64,000 nt of DNA from Halomonas sp. JB37 (GTDB lineage: Bacteria > Pseudomonadota > Gammaproteobacteria > Pseudomonadales > Halomonadaceae). Every line of letters begins with the position of its first letter. Position 1 is the first letter of the stretch. The notes under the pieces are model-generated. The model saw only the letters and a program-made list of their open reading frames with translations. It did no database searches and had not been told where the DNA came from. Where the stretch lies: positions 2,294,001 to 2,358,000 of the forward strand of contig NZ_NRGW01000001.1 of the NCBI RefSeq assembly GCF_002332255.1. Reading direction: 5' to 3'. Of the stretch, positions 1-8,078 are shown in pieces. Made by a program: the position numbers and the translations under genes.

Positions 1-2
1 TG

Positions 3-329
<327 letters not shown>

Positions 330-355
330 GACCGCTGCCGAATACAGGAAAAACC

Positions 356-2737
356 ATGAAATTTTCAGAACAGTGGCTGCGTGAGTGGGTATCGCCGCAG
401 CTTGATACGCAGACAATCGCTGATCAAATCACCATGGCCGGCTTGGAAGTCGACGCTATTGGAGCTGTGGCCGCTGCTTTTAGTGGCGTGGTGGTGGCAA
501 CGGTGTTGAGTAAAGAGAAACACCCTGATGCGGATAAGCTAAATGTGTGCACCGTTGACGATGGCTCCGGCGATCCTGTTCAGGTAGTTTGTGGTGCCGC
601 CAATGTTGATGTAAACCAGAAAATTGCCTTTGCTCAGGTGGGTGGTGTGCTGCCGGGCGACTTTAAAATCAAAAAAGCGAAACTGCGTGGCGTTGAGTCG
701 CGCGGGATGATTTGTTCAGCCTCGGAGCTGGGGCTTGAAGAAGATACGTCGTCTGGCATCCTGGTGCTGTCGGCATCAGCGCCCGTGGGTGCCGATTTTA
801 GAGAGTATATGCACCTCAATGATATGACTATTGAGGTTGATCTGACGCCCAACCGAGGTGACTGCTTAAGTATTAAGGGGTTGGCGCGCGAAGTGGGTGT
901 ACTTAACCGTTTGGCGGTTAATGGGCCAGAAATCACGCCGGTGGCTGCCGATATTGACGATAATTTTGCTATCAGTGTCGAGGCGCCAGAGCAGTGTCCG
1001 CGCTATATTGGTCGCGTTATTAAAGGCATCAACGTGCAGGCTGAAACGCCGCTCTGGATGGTCGAGCGTTTACGTCGTAGCGGCGTGCGCTCCATAGATC
1101 CCGTGGTCGACATCACTAACTACGTGATGCTGGAGTTGGGGCAGCCGCTGCACGCTTTTGATCATGATAACCTGCAAGGCGGCATCGTTGTGCGTATGGC
1201 CAAGCCTGGCGAGCGTTTAACGCTGCTTGATGGCAGTGACGTGGCGCTGCGGTCTGAAACGCTAGTGATTGCTGATCATTCCGGTCCGTTAGCGATGGCA
1301 GGTGTGATGGGCGGAGAAAACTCTGGCGTTAATGAAAATACGCATACTATTTTCCTTGAGTCTGCTTTTTTTACACCGCTTGCTATTGCTGGCCAAGCGC
1401 GTTCTTACGGGATGCACACCGATGCGTCACATCGCTTTGAGCGCGGCGTCGATCCGCAGTTAGCGCCGCTAGCCGTTGAGCGGGCAACCCGGCTGCTTAT
1501 TGATATCTGTGGTGGTCAGGCCGGGCCGGCGATTGACGTGCAAAGTGCTGGCAATATGCCTGAACAGCGATCGATAGTGTTGCGCAGTGCTCGTTTGGAA
1601 ATGGCGCTTTCCAAGTCGCTTGATCGCGATGACGTGACCGATATTTTGCAGCGTTTAGGGCTAAGTGTCAGTCTGGATGAGGGGAACTGGAACGTGGTTG
1701 CGCCCAGTTGGCGCTTTGATGTTGCCATCGAAGAGGACCTTATTGAAGAAGTTGCGCGAATTCACGGCTACAACAATCTGCCGGTACGTCGTCCTGCGGC
1801 ACGCTTAGCTTTGCGTTCTGCTGATGAGGCCACGCTCACCACATCACAGTTACGCCGCCAGATGGTTGCTCGGGGCTTCCAAGAGGCGATCACCTATAGT
1901 TTTGTTGCCCCTGAGCTGCAGGCCGCTATTTTGCCTGACGCTGTTTCTCCTGTGCTCGCTAATCCTATCTCGGCTGATTTGTCGGTAATGCGCGCGAGCT
2001 TGTTCCCAGGTTTAGTGCGTGCCATGGAATACAACCTTAACCGCCAGCAATCGCGGGTGCGTCTTTTTGAAACCGGTCTAGTATTTAACGGTGAGCTGGA
2101 TGCATTGTCGCAAGTGCCGATGCTAGGTGCATTGGTCTGTGGTGCGCGAGAACCAGAGGGCTGGAGCGGTGCTAAAGCGCGTGTTGATTTTTACGATTTG
2201 AAAGGCGATTTGGAAAGTTTGCTGGCATTGGGCGGTGAGTCAGGCGCTTGGCGGTTTGAGCCTGCAGAGCATCCTGCACTTCATCCAGGGCAAAGCGCTC
2301 AGCTATTGTATAACGCCAAGCCGGCAGGTTGGGTTGGTACTCTGCACCCGCAGGTTCGTGCAACGCTGGGCTTAAAGATGGATGCGGTGTTGTTTGAGGT
2401 GCGTCTGGACGTTCTAAGCCAGGGTCAGATTGCAGCGTTTGAGCCGTTATCGCGTTTTCCTGAGGTGCGTCGCGATCTCGCGTTTATACTGAGCGATGCA
2501 ACGCCCGTTCAGGCACTGCTTGACTGTACTAAGCAGAATGCCGGTGATTACTTGCAAAATATCAAACTATTTGATGTTTATTCGGGCAAGGGCGTCGCTG
2601 ATGGATACAAGAGTATTGCGTTGGGCTTGACCTGGCAGCATCCATCGCGCACGCTAAACGATGAAGAAATCAATCAGTTGGTCGATTCAATCGTGACACA
2701 AGTGCGTGTCGAACTTGATGCTGAGCTGCGCGGCTGA
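356..2737 (+). CDS. pheT: Phenylalanyl-tRNA synthetase beta subunit
   Basis: Beta subunit of phenylalanyl-tRNA synthetase; it binds tRNA-Phe and carries the editing site that hydrolyses Tyr-tRNA-Phe. At 793 residues it is normal full length. Domain order as read: an N-terminal region opening MKFSEQWLREWVSP, a tRNA-binding OB fold (about 39-150), the B3/B4 editing core (about 210-390), B5 (about 400-475), a catalytic-like core, and a C-terminal ferredoxin-like anticodon-binding domain (FEPLSRFPEVRRDLAF onward, about 700-793). An AGGAAAAACC sequence precedes the ATG. It sits between pheS and ihfA, the usual gammaproteobacterial order. Confidence 0.98.
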   Translation: MKFSEQWLREWVSPQLDTQTIADQITMAGLEVDAIGAVAAAFSGVVVATVLSKEKHPDADKLNVCTVDDGSGDPVQVVCGAANVDVNQKIAFAQVGGVLPGDFKIKKAKLRGVESRGMICSASELGLEEDTSSGILVLSASAPVGADFREYMHLNDMTIEVDLTPNRGDCLSIKGLAREVGVLNRLAVNGPEITPVAADIDDNFAISVEAPEQCPRYIGRVIKGINVQAETPLWMVERLRRSGVRSIDPVVDITNYVMLELGQPLHAFDHDNLQGGIVVRMAKPGERLTLLDGSDVALRSETLVIADHSGPLAMAGVMGGENSGVNENTHTIFLESAFFTPLAIAGQARSYGMHTDASHRFERGVDPQLAPLAVERATRLLIDICGGQAGPAIDVQSAGNMPEQRSIVLRSARLEMALSKSLDRDDVTDILQRLGLSVSLDEGNWNVVAPSWRFDVAIEEDLIEEVARIHGYNNLPVRRPAARLALRSADEATLTTSQLRRQMVARGFQEAITYSFVAPELQAAILPDAVSPVLANPISADLSVMRASLFPGLVRAMEYNLNRQQSRVRLFETGLVFNGELDALSQVPMLGALVCGAREPEGWSGAKARVDFYDLKGDLESLLALGGESGAWRFEPAEHPALHPGQSAQLLYNAKPAGWVGTLHPQVRATLGLKMDAVLFEVRLDVLSQGQIAAFEPLSRFPEVRRDLAFILSDATPVQALLDCTKQNAGDYLQNIKLFDVYSGKGVADGYKSIALGLTWQHPSRTLNDEEINQLVDSIVTQVRVELDAELRG

Positions 2738-2824
2738 TAATAACTAAGGTTACGCTACGCCGCTTATCACGTTCTTGGCAATGCGTTTGCTGCTGTGTTT
2801 GCCTCAATGAAAAGGAGAAGCCCT

Positions 2825-3124
2825 ATGGGTGCGTTGACCAAAGCAGAGCTGGCTGAACATTTGCATGCAGAGCTAGACCTGTCTAAGCGAGAAGCGAAGG
2901 CTATGGTCGAAGCTTTTTTTGAAGAGATTCGAGCCTGCCTGCGTGAGAATGAGCAGGTAAAGTTATCGGGTTTCGGTAACTTTGATTTGCGTGATAAGCG
3001 AGAGCGTCCTGGACGGAACCCTAAGACCGGTGAGGAAATTCCAATTTCTGCCCGGCGCGTGGTGACCTTTCGGCCAGGCCAAAAGCTCAAGCAACAAGTA
3101 GAGCACTATTTAGGTGCAGAGTGA
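2825..3124 (+). CDS. ihfA: Integration host factor alpha subunit
   Basis: Alpha chain of the DNA-bending heterodimer IHF, which shapes promoters, replication origins and recombination sites. The 99-residue product opens [13 protein letters not shown] and has the DNABII beta-arm with the proline-containing tip [14 protein letters not shown] chose the ATG at 2825 because it has a strong AAAAGGAG ribosome site just upstream and matches the family N terminus; an in-frame start 30 bases earlier would add an atypical extension. It follows pheT by 87 bases and is closed by a strong terminator, so it is probably the last gene of the pheST-ihfA unit. Confidence 0.97.
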   Translation: MGALTKAELAEHLHAELDLSKREAKAMVEAFFEEIRACLRENEQVKLSGFGNFDLRDKRERPGRNPKTGEEIPISARRVVTFRPGQKLKQQVEHYLGAE

Positions 3125-3190
3125 TTTTCCTGCACCTGAGCTTGTCGCCAAACCTTGCTCGTTAAATATACGCTTTTAAAATACAGAAAT

Positions 3191-3217
3191 GAGCGCTTCT
3201 TGAGCGCTCTTTTTTTT
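3191..3217 (+). terminator. Intrinsic terminator after ihfA
   Basis: A perfect 7-bp stem, GAGCGCT / AGCGCTC, with a TCTTG loop is followed directly by eight T residues. It ends the pheST-ihfA transcription unit. Confidence 0.93.
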
Positions 3218-3367
3218 GCTTGGATATCGTGGTGAAAGGGCTTTTCTGCGTTGTCTTGGCTGAGCGCACTGGGGCGTATTTCATTTTATCTGGCCATGTT
3301 AATATTTGAGCGAATTCATCGGGTATCTGCCGACTTGATGGTGGGTACTTTTAACAGGGGAGTGACG

Positions 3368-3832
3368 ATGCCGAAGCTGAATATTCTTGTGGGTACAATG
3401 TATGGCGGCGCGTTAGATGTTGCAGAGCAGGTAAAGCCGCTTTTTGAGCAGGCCGGTTACACGGTGACTATTTCTGAACAGCCAGCCTTGATTGACATTA
3501 CCGAAAGTGACGCTGATTTGGCGCTATTTTGTGTATCAACAACGGGCAGTGGCGATTTTCCCGGTAACTTTGTTCCTTTTGTTCGTCACCTGCGCGATCA
3601 AAGCCCATCGCTCTCATCGTTGCGCTACGGTTTAATTGCGCTGGGCGATAGCTCCTATGGCGATACATTTTGTGGCGCAGGCAGAGCGTTAGACATGCTG
3701 CTAGAAGATCATGGTGCTACTCGGTTAGGTGAGCGGTTAGACATCGATGCGATGGAAACATTTATGGCCGATGATGCTGCCATTCCCTGGGTTGAAGAGT
3801 GGATTGTTGCTCAGCAGTTGAAGGTAGATTAA
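3368..3832 (+). CDS. mioC: MioC-type flavodoxin domain protein
   Basis: Small FMN-binding flavodoxin-like protein of 154 residues, cytoplasmic and presumed electron carrier. The N terminus MPKLNILVGTMYGGA carries the phosphate-binding loop in the divergent GTMYGGA form seen in MioC rather than the classic TGNT form. Further MioC-like stretches are STTGSGDFPGNF and GDSSYGDTFCGAG. The ATG at 3368 is preceded by AGGGGAG; an upstream in-frame start would add 39 hydrophobic residues that do not belong to the family. The gene ends 3 bases before the next start, so the two are probably co-transcribed. E. coli MioC has been tied to biotin synthase activity; that role here is inference. Confidence 0.8.
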   Translation: MPKLNILVGTMYGGALDVAEQVKPLFEQAGYTVTISEQPALIDITESDADLALFCVSTTGSGDFPGNFVPFVRHLRDQSPSLSSLRYGLIALGDSSYGDTFCGAGRALDMLLEDHGATRLGERLDIDAMETFMADDAAIPWVEEWIVAQQLKVD

Positions 3833-3835
3833 GTA

Positions 3836-4213
3836 ATGCAGCGAGCCCCTACCTCACCGGAACGTATTAGCGTAGCGCTGGGTTTATGTGTGCTGATGCT
3901 GGCGGCACTGCCGCGCTATCTAGCCGGTGGTCACGAAACGCGTCAGATTCTGATCGTAGCTGCTTTCACCTTGGTGGCTGCGGCGGCTATCGTGCAGTGG
4001 CGAATGCTGTCATCCACTGCACGCCAAAAACTGCCTGCATTGCTCAAGCGTCTTGTTGTTATGATGCTATTAGGAATGGTCGCCATGGGGTGCTGGCATG
4101 CGCTATTTACGGACTGGATCAGTTGGCAGGTGTTTATTTCCCATGGCGCGACCCTGGGCGTGCTCATGCATACGCTGAGCCTGTGGTGGAAGACAGAGCG
4201 CCAGGCAGAATAG
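3836..4213 (+). CDS. Small polytopic membrane protein, unknown function
   Basis: I do not recognise this 125-residue product. It is very hydrophobic with about four predicted membrane segments (roughly residues 12-30, 36-55, 70-90 and 95-118) separated by short basic loops such as RQKLPALLKR. It has no signal peptide and no catalytic motif that I can see. It begins 3 bases after the flavodoxin stop codon, which suggests translational coupling and a linked role, perhaps as a membrane partner of that flavodoxin; this is only inference from spacing. A shifted plus-strand frame across the same bases gives a less convincing cysteine-rich peptide, so I favour this frame. Confidence 0.65.
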   Translation: MQRAPTSPERISVALGLCVLMLAALPRYLAGGHETRQILIVAAFTLVAAAAIVQWRMLSSTARQKLPALLKRLVVMMLLGMVAMGCWHALFTDWISWQVFISHGATLGVLMHTLSLWWKTERQAE

Positions 4214-4325
4214 TTTTGTCGGTAAAGATTGAAAAATTCGCTGCAAGAGGTACAAAGCAGTAGAATGGTACAGATTACGTAACATGGAGCTAATAACGGC
4301 CTTAAATACGTTCTAAAGCACTTAA

Positions 4326-4354
4326 TTGCTCACGTATTGCCTTGTTTTTAAAAT
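4326..4354 (+). promoter_or_regulatory. Likely sigma-70 promoter for tig
   Basis: TTGCTC at 4326-4331 and TAAAAT at 4349-4354 are separated by exactly 17 bases. It lies 117 bases before the tig start codon and leaves a leader of about 110 bases. Read by eye only. Confidence 0.55.
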
Positions 4355-4359
4355 CACTG

Positions 4360-4418
4360 CCCCCATGTTGCGAGCATGGCGCTTGCGACCATGCGTCGGG
4401 GTTCTTAAAATTGCCCCC
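4360..4418 (+). promoter_or_regulatory. Structured leader of tig with competing hairpins
   Basis: GCATGG (4374-4379) pairs with CCATGC (4389-4394), and the outer CCCCC (4360-4364) can extend the structure by pairing with GGGG (4398-4401). The same GGGG can instead pair with CCCCC (4414-4418) just downstream. The two structures are mutually exclusive, an arrangement found in attenuators and RNA switches. No long T tract follows, so any effect may be on translation or stability rather than termination. Confidence 0.35.
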
Positions 4419-4470
4419 TTGAACTTATTACATGCAATCAACACAACGCCAAGCCGTTAGAGGACAATTC

Positions 4471-5826
4471 ATGCAAGTTTCTGTCGAGACGACCTCCCAG
4501 ATCGAACGCCGTATTACTATTCAAGTGCCGGCGGCCGAAATCGACGAGGCTGTTAGTGCTCGCTTGAAAGACACCGCGAAGAATGTTCGTTTGAACGGCT
4601 TTCGCCAGGGTCGGGTGCCGATGGCTGTCGTTAATCAGCGTTACGGCCAAGATGCGCGCAATGAAGTAGTAAACGAAGTGATGCGCGAACGCTATGTGCG
4701 TGCCATTACTGATGAAGGCCTAAATCCAGCGGGTTTCCCGAAAATTGAGCCTTCCGTCAACGAAGCCGGTAAAGATTTAGAGTTCGTTGCGGTAATGGAA
4801 ATCTATCCGGAGATAGAGCTGGCTTCCATCGAAGGGACTGACATTGAGCGTCCTGTCGTTTCAGTTAGCGATGCCGACGTTGATGAAATGATCGATACGC
4901 TGCGCAAGCAAAATGCAGCTTGGGAAGAAGTTGATGCCGCTGCTGCGGATGGCGATCAAATCACTATCGATTTCCAAGGCTTTATCGGTGATGAGCCGTT
5001 TGAAGGCGGCAACGCCGAAGGTCACTCGCTGGTTATCGGTTCAAACAGCTTCATTCCCGGTTTTGAAGAGCAGCTGATTGGTGCTAAAGCCGGCGAAGAT
5101 AAAACGCTTAGCGTTACTTTCCCTGCTGATTACCAGGCAGAGCATTTAGCCGGTAAAGAAGCGACGTTTAAAGTGACGGTTCATAAGGTCAGCAGTCAGA
5201 AACTACCTGACGTTGACGCTGAGTTCATCGAACGCTTTGGCGTTGAAGACGGCGACCAGGAAAAATTCCGCGCTGAAATCAAGAAAAACATGACCCGTGA
5301 AGCGTCGCAGGCCGTTGATAATCGCGTTAAGCAGCAAGTGCTTGATGCGCTTAAAAATGTCAATGACATCCCTGTGCCTAGCGGCTTAGTCCAGCAAGAA
5401 ACGGACGGCATGAAGCGTCAAGCTGCGCAACAGTTTGGTTTGGGCGAAGACTTTGATGTCAGCCAACTGCCGAATGAGCTTTTTGAAGAGCAGGCTAAAG
5501 GGCGCGTTCAGGTTGGCTTGTTGCTGGCTGAAGTTATTAAGGCTAATGAGCTTGATGCTGATGATGATGCAATCAAAGCGAAAGTGGCCGAGCTTGCTGA
5601 ACAGTACCAAGACCCTGACGAGGTTGTCAGCTATTACATGGGTAACGAGCAGCTGAAAACCCAGGTTAAATCTGCCATTCTCGAAGAAAAAGCGGTAGCC
5701 AAGCTGCTTGAATCAACGAACGTGAAAGACGTAGAAATGTCGTATCAGCAAGCCCTTGCCGCTGCGCAAAAGCAGGCAGAGCAAGATGAGGGTGCTGAAG
5801 AGGAAGGCGAGCAAGCTAGCGCCTAA
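4471..5826 (+). CDS. tig: Trigger factor (ribosome-bound chaperone and prolyl isomerase)
   Basis: Chaperone that docks at the ribosomal exit tunnel and shields nascent chains; its FKBP-type domain isomerises prolyl bonds. The product is 451 residues from the ATG at 4471 (family usually 430-450). Seen in order: the ribosome-binding tail domain with the signature GFRQGRVP near residue 45, the FKBP domain from about 150 to 245 (GDQITIDFQGFIGDEPFEGG), and the long helical C-terminal substrate-binding arms with an acidic tail. I chose MQVSVETTSQ because AGAGGACA precedes it and it matches the family; an in-frame ATG at 4432 would add 13 residues. First gene of the tig-clpP-clpX-lon block. Confidence 0.97.
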   Translation: MQVSVETTSQIERRITIQVPAAEIDEAVSARLKDTAKNVRLNGFRQGRVPMAVVNQRYGQDARNEVVNEVMRERYVRAITDEGLNPAGFPKIEPSVNEAGKDLEFVAVMEIYPEIELASIEGTDIERPVVSVSDADVDEMIDTLRKQNAAWEEVDAAAADGDQITIDFQGFIGDEPFEGGNAEGHSLVIGSNSFIPGFEEQLIGAKAGEDKTLSVTFPADYQAEHLAGKEATFKVTVHKVSSQKLPDVDAEFIERFGVEDGDQEKFRAEIKKNMTREASQAVDNRVKQQVLDALKNVNDIPVPSGLVQQETDGMKRQAAQQFGLGEDFDVSQLPNELFEEQAKGRVQVGLLLAEVIKANELDADDDAIKAKVAELAEQYQDPDEVVSYYMGNEQLKTQVKSAILEEKAVAKLLESTNVKDVEMSYQQALAAAQKQAEQDEGAEEEGEQASA

Positions 5827-5839
5827 CACCCTGGAACGT

Positions 5840-5868
5840 GGCGCACCCATTTCGGTGCGCCTTTCCCT
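5840..5868 (+). terminator. Hairpin between tig and clpP, partial terminator
   Basis: A perfect 8-bp stem, GGCGCACC / GGTGCGCC, with a 6-base loop is followed by TTTCCCTT rather than a pure T run. It may terminate part of the tig transcripts or act as a stability element before clpP. Confidence 0.55.
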
Positions 5869-5892
5869 TCCCGGACGCAAGGAATCACCTGA

Positions 5893-6510
5893 ATGAGTGA
5901 GTTCGATATTCAAAATGCCGGCGGTTTAGTGCCCATGGTGGTTGAGCAGAGCGCCAAAGGGGAAAGAGCCTACGACATTTATTCACGCTTGTTGAAAGAG
6001 CGTGTCATTTTCCTGGTAGGGCCTGTAGAAGATTACATGGCTAACTTGGTCGTCGCGCAACTGCTGTTCCTAGAGTCAGAAAATCCGGATAAAGACATTC
6101 ACCTGTATATCAATTCACCGGGTGGGTCGGTCACTGCAGGTATGTCGATTTACGACACTATGCAGTTTGTTAAGCCCGATGTGTCTACCGTCTGCATTGG
6201 CCAGGCGGCCAGTATGGGCGCACTGCTGCTAACAGCAGGGGCAGCAGGAAAACGTTATTGCTTGCCTAACTCGCGAGTGATGATTCATCAGCCGCTAGGT
6301 GGTTATCAAGGCCAGGCGTCTGACATCGAAATTCATACCCGTGAAATTCTTGGTATTCGCGAGAAGCTGAATCAAATTCTTGCTCATCATACGGGGCAGG
6401 ATATTGAAACCGTTTCGCGTGATACAGACCGCGATAATTTCATGAGCGCCAATAGAGCCAAAGAGTATGGCTTGATTGATGCAGTGCTGGATAAGCGGCC
6501 TACATCCTGA
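5893..6510 (+). CDS. clpP: ATP-dependent Clp protease proteolytic subunit
   Basis: Serine peptidase that forms the 14-mer degradation chamber loaded by ClpX or ClpA. The 205-residue length is typical. The catalytic triad is readable as Ser107 (GQAASMGA), His132 (MIHQPLGG) and Asp181 (after RDTDR). The short N-terminal stretch before the mature domain fits the processed propeptide of proteobacterial ClpP. The ATG at 5893 has AAGGAAT upstream. It lies between tig and clpX, the standard order, so ClpXP can be made from neighbouring cistrons. Confidence 0.98.
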   Translation: MSEFDIQNAGGLVPMVVEQSAKGERAYDIYSRLLKERVIFLVGPVEDYMANLVVAQLLFLESENPDKDIHLYINSPGGSVTAGMSIYDTMQFVKPDVSTVCIGQAASMGALLLTAGAAGKRYCLPNSRVMIHQPLGGYQGQASDIEIHTREILGIREKLNQILAHHTGQDIETVSRDTDRDNFMSANRAKEYGLIDAVLDKRPTS

Positions 6511-6547
6511 TAGCGTGATAGGATTCTGCTTTTCTAACGAGCTTTTT

Positions 6548-6565
6548 CGGCGGCGTTAGCCGCCG
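6548..6565 (+). other. GC-rich hairpin between clpP and clpX
   Basis: CGGCGGC / GCCGCCG with a GTTA loop, 19 bases before the clpX start. No T tract follows on either strand, so it is not an ordinary terminator. It could be an RNA processing or stability element in a shared clpP-clpX message. Confidence 0.5.
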
Positions 6566-6584
6566 CAGTGACAGAGGTATACGA

Positions 6585-7865
6585 ATGGCCGACGGCAAAG
6601 GCAAGGACGAAGGTGGCAAACTGCTGTACTGCTCGTTTTGTGGCAAAAACCAAAACGAAGTACGTAAGCTGATTGCGGGCCCGTCCGTCTATATCTGCGA
6701 TGAGTGTGTCGACTTATGTAATGACATCATTCGCGAGGAAGTTCTCGAAGCCGATGCCGAGAGCGACGAGGAGCGTTTACCTACGCCCCGCGAAATACGT
6801 CATACTCTGGATGATTACGTCATTGGGCAAGATCGCGCCAAGATGGTGCTATCCGTAGCGGTATATAACCACTACAAACGCCTGAAAACAGATGGACGCG
6901 ACGGTGATGTTGAACTAGGCAAATCAAATATTCTGCTGATTGGACCTACTGGTAGTGGTAAAACGCTGTTGGCAGAAACCATGGCGCGTCTATTGAATGT
7001 GCCGTTTACTATCGCTGATGCAACAACGCTAACGGAAGCCGGCTACGTCGGTGAAGATGTTGAAAACATTATCCAAAAGCTGCTGCAGAAGTGCGATTAC
7101 GATGTCGAAAAAGCCGAGCGCGGCATCGTTTATATCGATGAAATCGACAAGATTTCACGTAAATCTGACAATCCTTCTATAACGCGGGATGTGTCGGGTG
7201 AAGGCGTTCAGCAGGCGCTGCTCAAATTGATTGAAGGGACTACTGCGTCAGTGCCTCCGCAGGGTGGCCGCAAGCATCCTCAGCAAGAGTTTGTCCAGGT
7301 CAACACGAGTAATATTCTGTTTATCGTCGGCGGTGCATTTGCAGGCCTCGATAAGGTTATTCGTGACCGTGCGGAGAAAGGCGGTATTGGTTTCAATGCT
7401 GCGGTTAAGAGCAAAGAGTCTTCTCGTGGCGTGGGCGAGCTTCTCGCTGACGTTGAGCCAGAAGATCTGGTGAAATTCGGTCTGATTCCTGAGTTCGTAG
7501 GTCGTTTACCGATTATTGCAACGCTGATGGAGCTGACCGAAGATGCATTGGTACAGATCCTTACCGAGCCGAAAAACTCGTTGATCAAGCAGTACGCTAA
7601 GCTGTTCGATATGGAAGGCGTAACGCTTGAGTTCAGAGACGAAGCATTGCGTGCGGTTGCTGAAAAAGCCATGGAACGCAAAACAGGTGCACGCGGACTA
7701 CGCTCTATTTTAGAGTCGGTACTGCTGGACACTATGTATGAAATCCCATCGCTTGAAGGCGTCAGTAAGGTGGTCATTGATGGCTCAGTCATTGCGGGTG
7801 AAAGTGAACCTCTGCTGATCTACTCTCAGCAAGAAGAAGCCCTTGTTGACGGCACGGATGGCTAA
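6585..7865 (+). CDS. clpX: ClpX unfoldase, AAA+ subunit of ClpXP
   Basis: Hexameric ATPase that recognises degradation tags (such as the tmRNA tag), unfolds substrates and feeds them to ClpP. It has 426 residues, full length. The N-terminal zinc-binding domain shows Cys16, Cys19, Cys38 and Cys41 (CSFC and CDEC). The AAA+ core has Walker A GPTGSGKT at 120-127, Walker [11 protein letters not shown], an [14 protein letters not shown] segment and sensor-2 TGARGLR. The ATG follows an AGAGGTATACGA sequence. It is closed by a strong terminator, so lon is expressed separately or by read-through. Confidence 0.98.
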   Translation: MADGKGKDEGGKLLYCSFCGKNQNEVRKLIAGPSVYICDECVDLCNDIIREEVLEADAESDEERLPTPREIRHTLDDYVIGQDRAKMVLSVAVYNHYKRLKTDGRDGDVELGKSNILLIGPTGSGKTLLAETMARLLNVPFTIADATTLTEAGYVGEDVENIIQKLLQKCDYDVEKAERGIVYIDEIDKISRKSDNPSITRDVSGEGVQQALLKLIEGTTASVPPQGGRKHPQQEFVQVNTSNILFIVGGAFAGLDKVIRDRAEKGGIGFNAAVKSKESSRGVGELLADVEPEDLVKFGLIPEFVGRLPIIATLMELTEDALVQILTEPKNSLIKQYAKLFDMEGVTLEFRDEALRAVAEKAMERKTGARGLRSILESVLLDTMYEIPSLEGVSKVVIDGSVIAGESEPLLIYSQQEEALVDGTDG

Positions 7866-7912
7866 TGCGTTAGTCAAGTGTCGTGGCCCAGCTTAACCGC
7901 TTGCGCTAATCC

Positions 7913-7942
7913 AAGGGGTCGCCTAGGCGGCCCCTTGTTTTT
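7913..7942 (+). terminator. Intrinsic terminator after clpX
   Basis: AAGGGGTCGCC pairs with GGCGGCCCCTT through one T-G wobble around a very short loop (most likely CTAG), followed by GTTTTT. It separates clpX from lon. Confidence 0.9.
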
Positions 7943-8022
7943 ATGAAGCGCTGTTGTGAAGTGTTACTACGTAGTCTGCTCAATGCGAATGCTTAATTAG
8001 GCAAGCGTTGTTAAGACTATGC

Positions 8023-8051
8023 AGTACTTTTCCAAGTACTCCTTAAGTACT
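8023..8051. repeat. Three AGTACT palindromes upstream of lon
   Basis: AGTACT occurs at 8023-8028, 8035-8040 and 8046-8051, with starts 12 and 11 bases apart, close to one DNA helical turn. The first two form the inverted repeat GTACTT-TTCC-AAGTAC and the last two the direct repeat AAGTACT. The array ends 27 bases before the lon start codon, within the likely promoter or leader. It looks like a protein-binding array; the binding protein is unknown to me. Confidence 0.5.
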
Positions 8052-8078
8052 CATCCGATTTGCCGAGGAACGTCTGCG

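Noticed and set aside
3886..4263. Alternative 125-codon plus-strand frame over the small membrane protein gene
   Set aside because: It begins inside the other frame, lacks a ribosome site and gives an incoherent Cys/Arg-rich peptide; the frame starting at 3836 has a clear membrane pattern and tight spacing to the flavodoxin.
4360..4418. Cloverleaf-like folding before tig that might be a tRNA gene
   Set aside because: The stems are not in tRNA geometry and there is no T-loop consensus (TTCRA) or acceptor pairing. Treated as a leader structure.
7280..7792. 170-codon minus-strand frame inside clpX
   Set aside because: It is a Ser/Thr-rich mirror of a conserved gene, has no start signals, and the clpX frame is certain.
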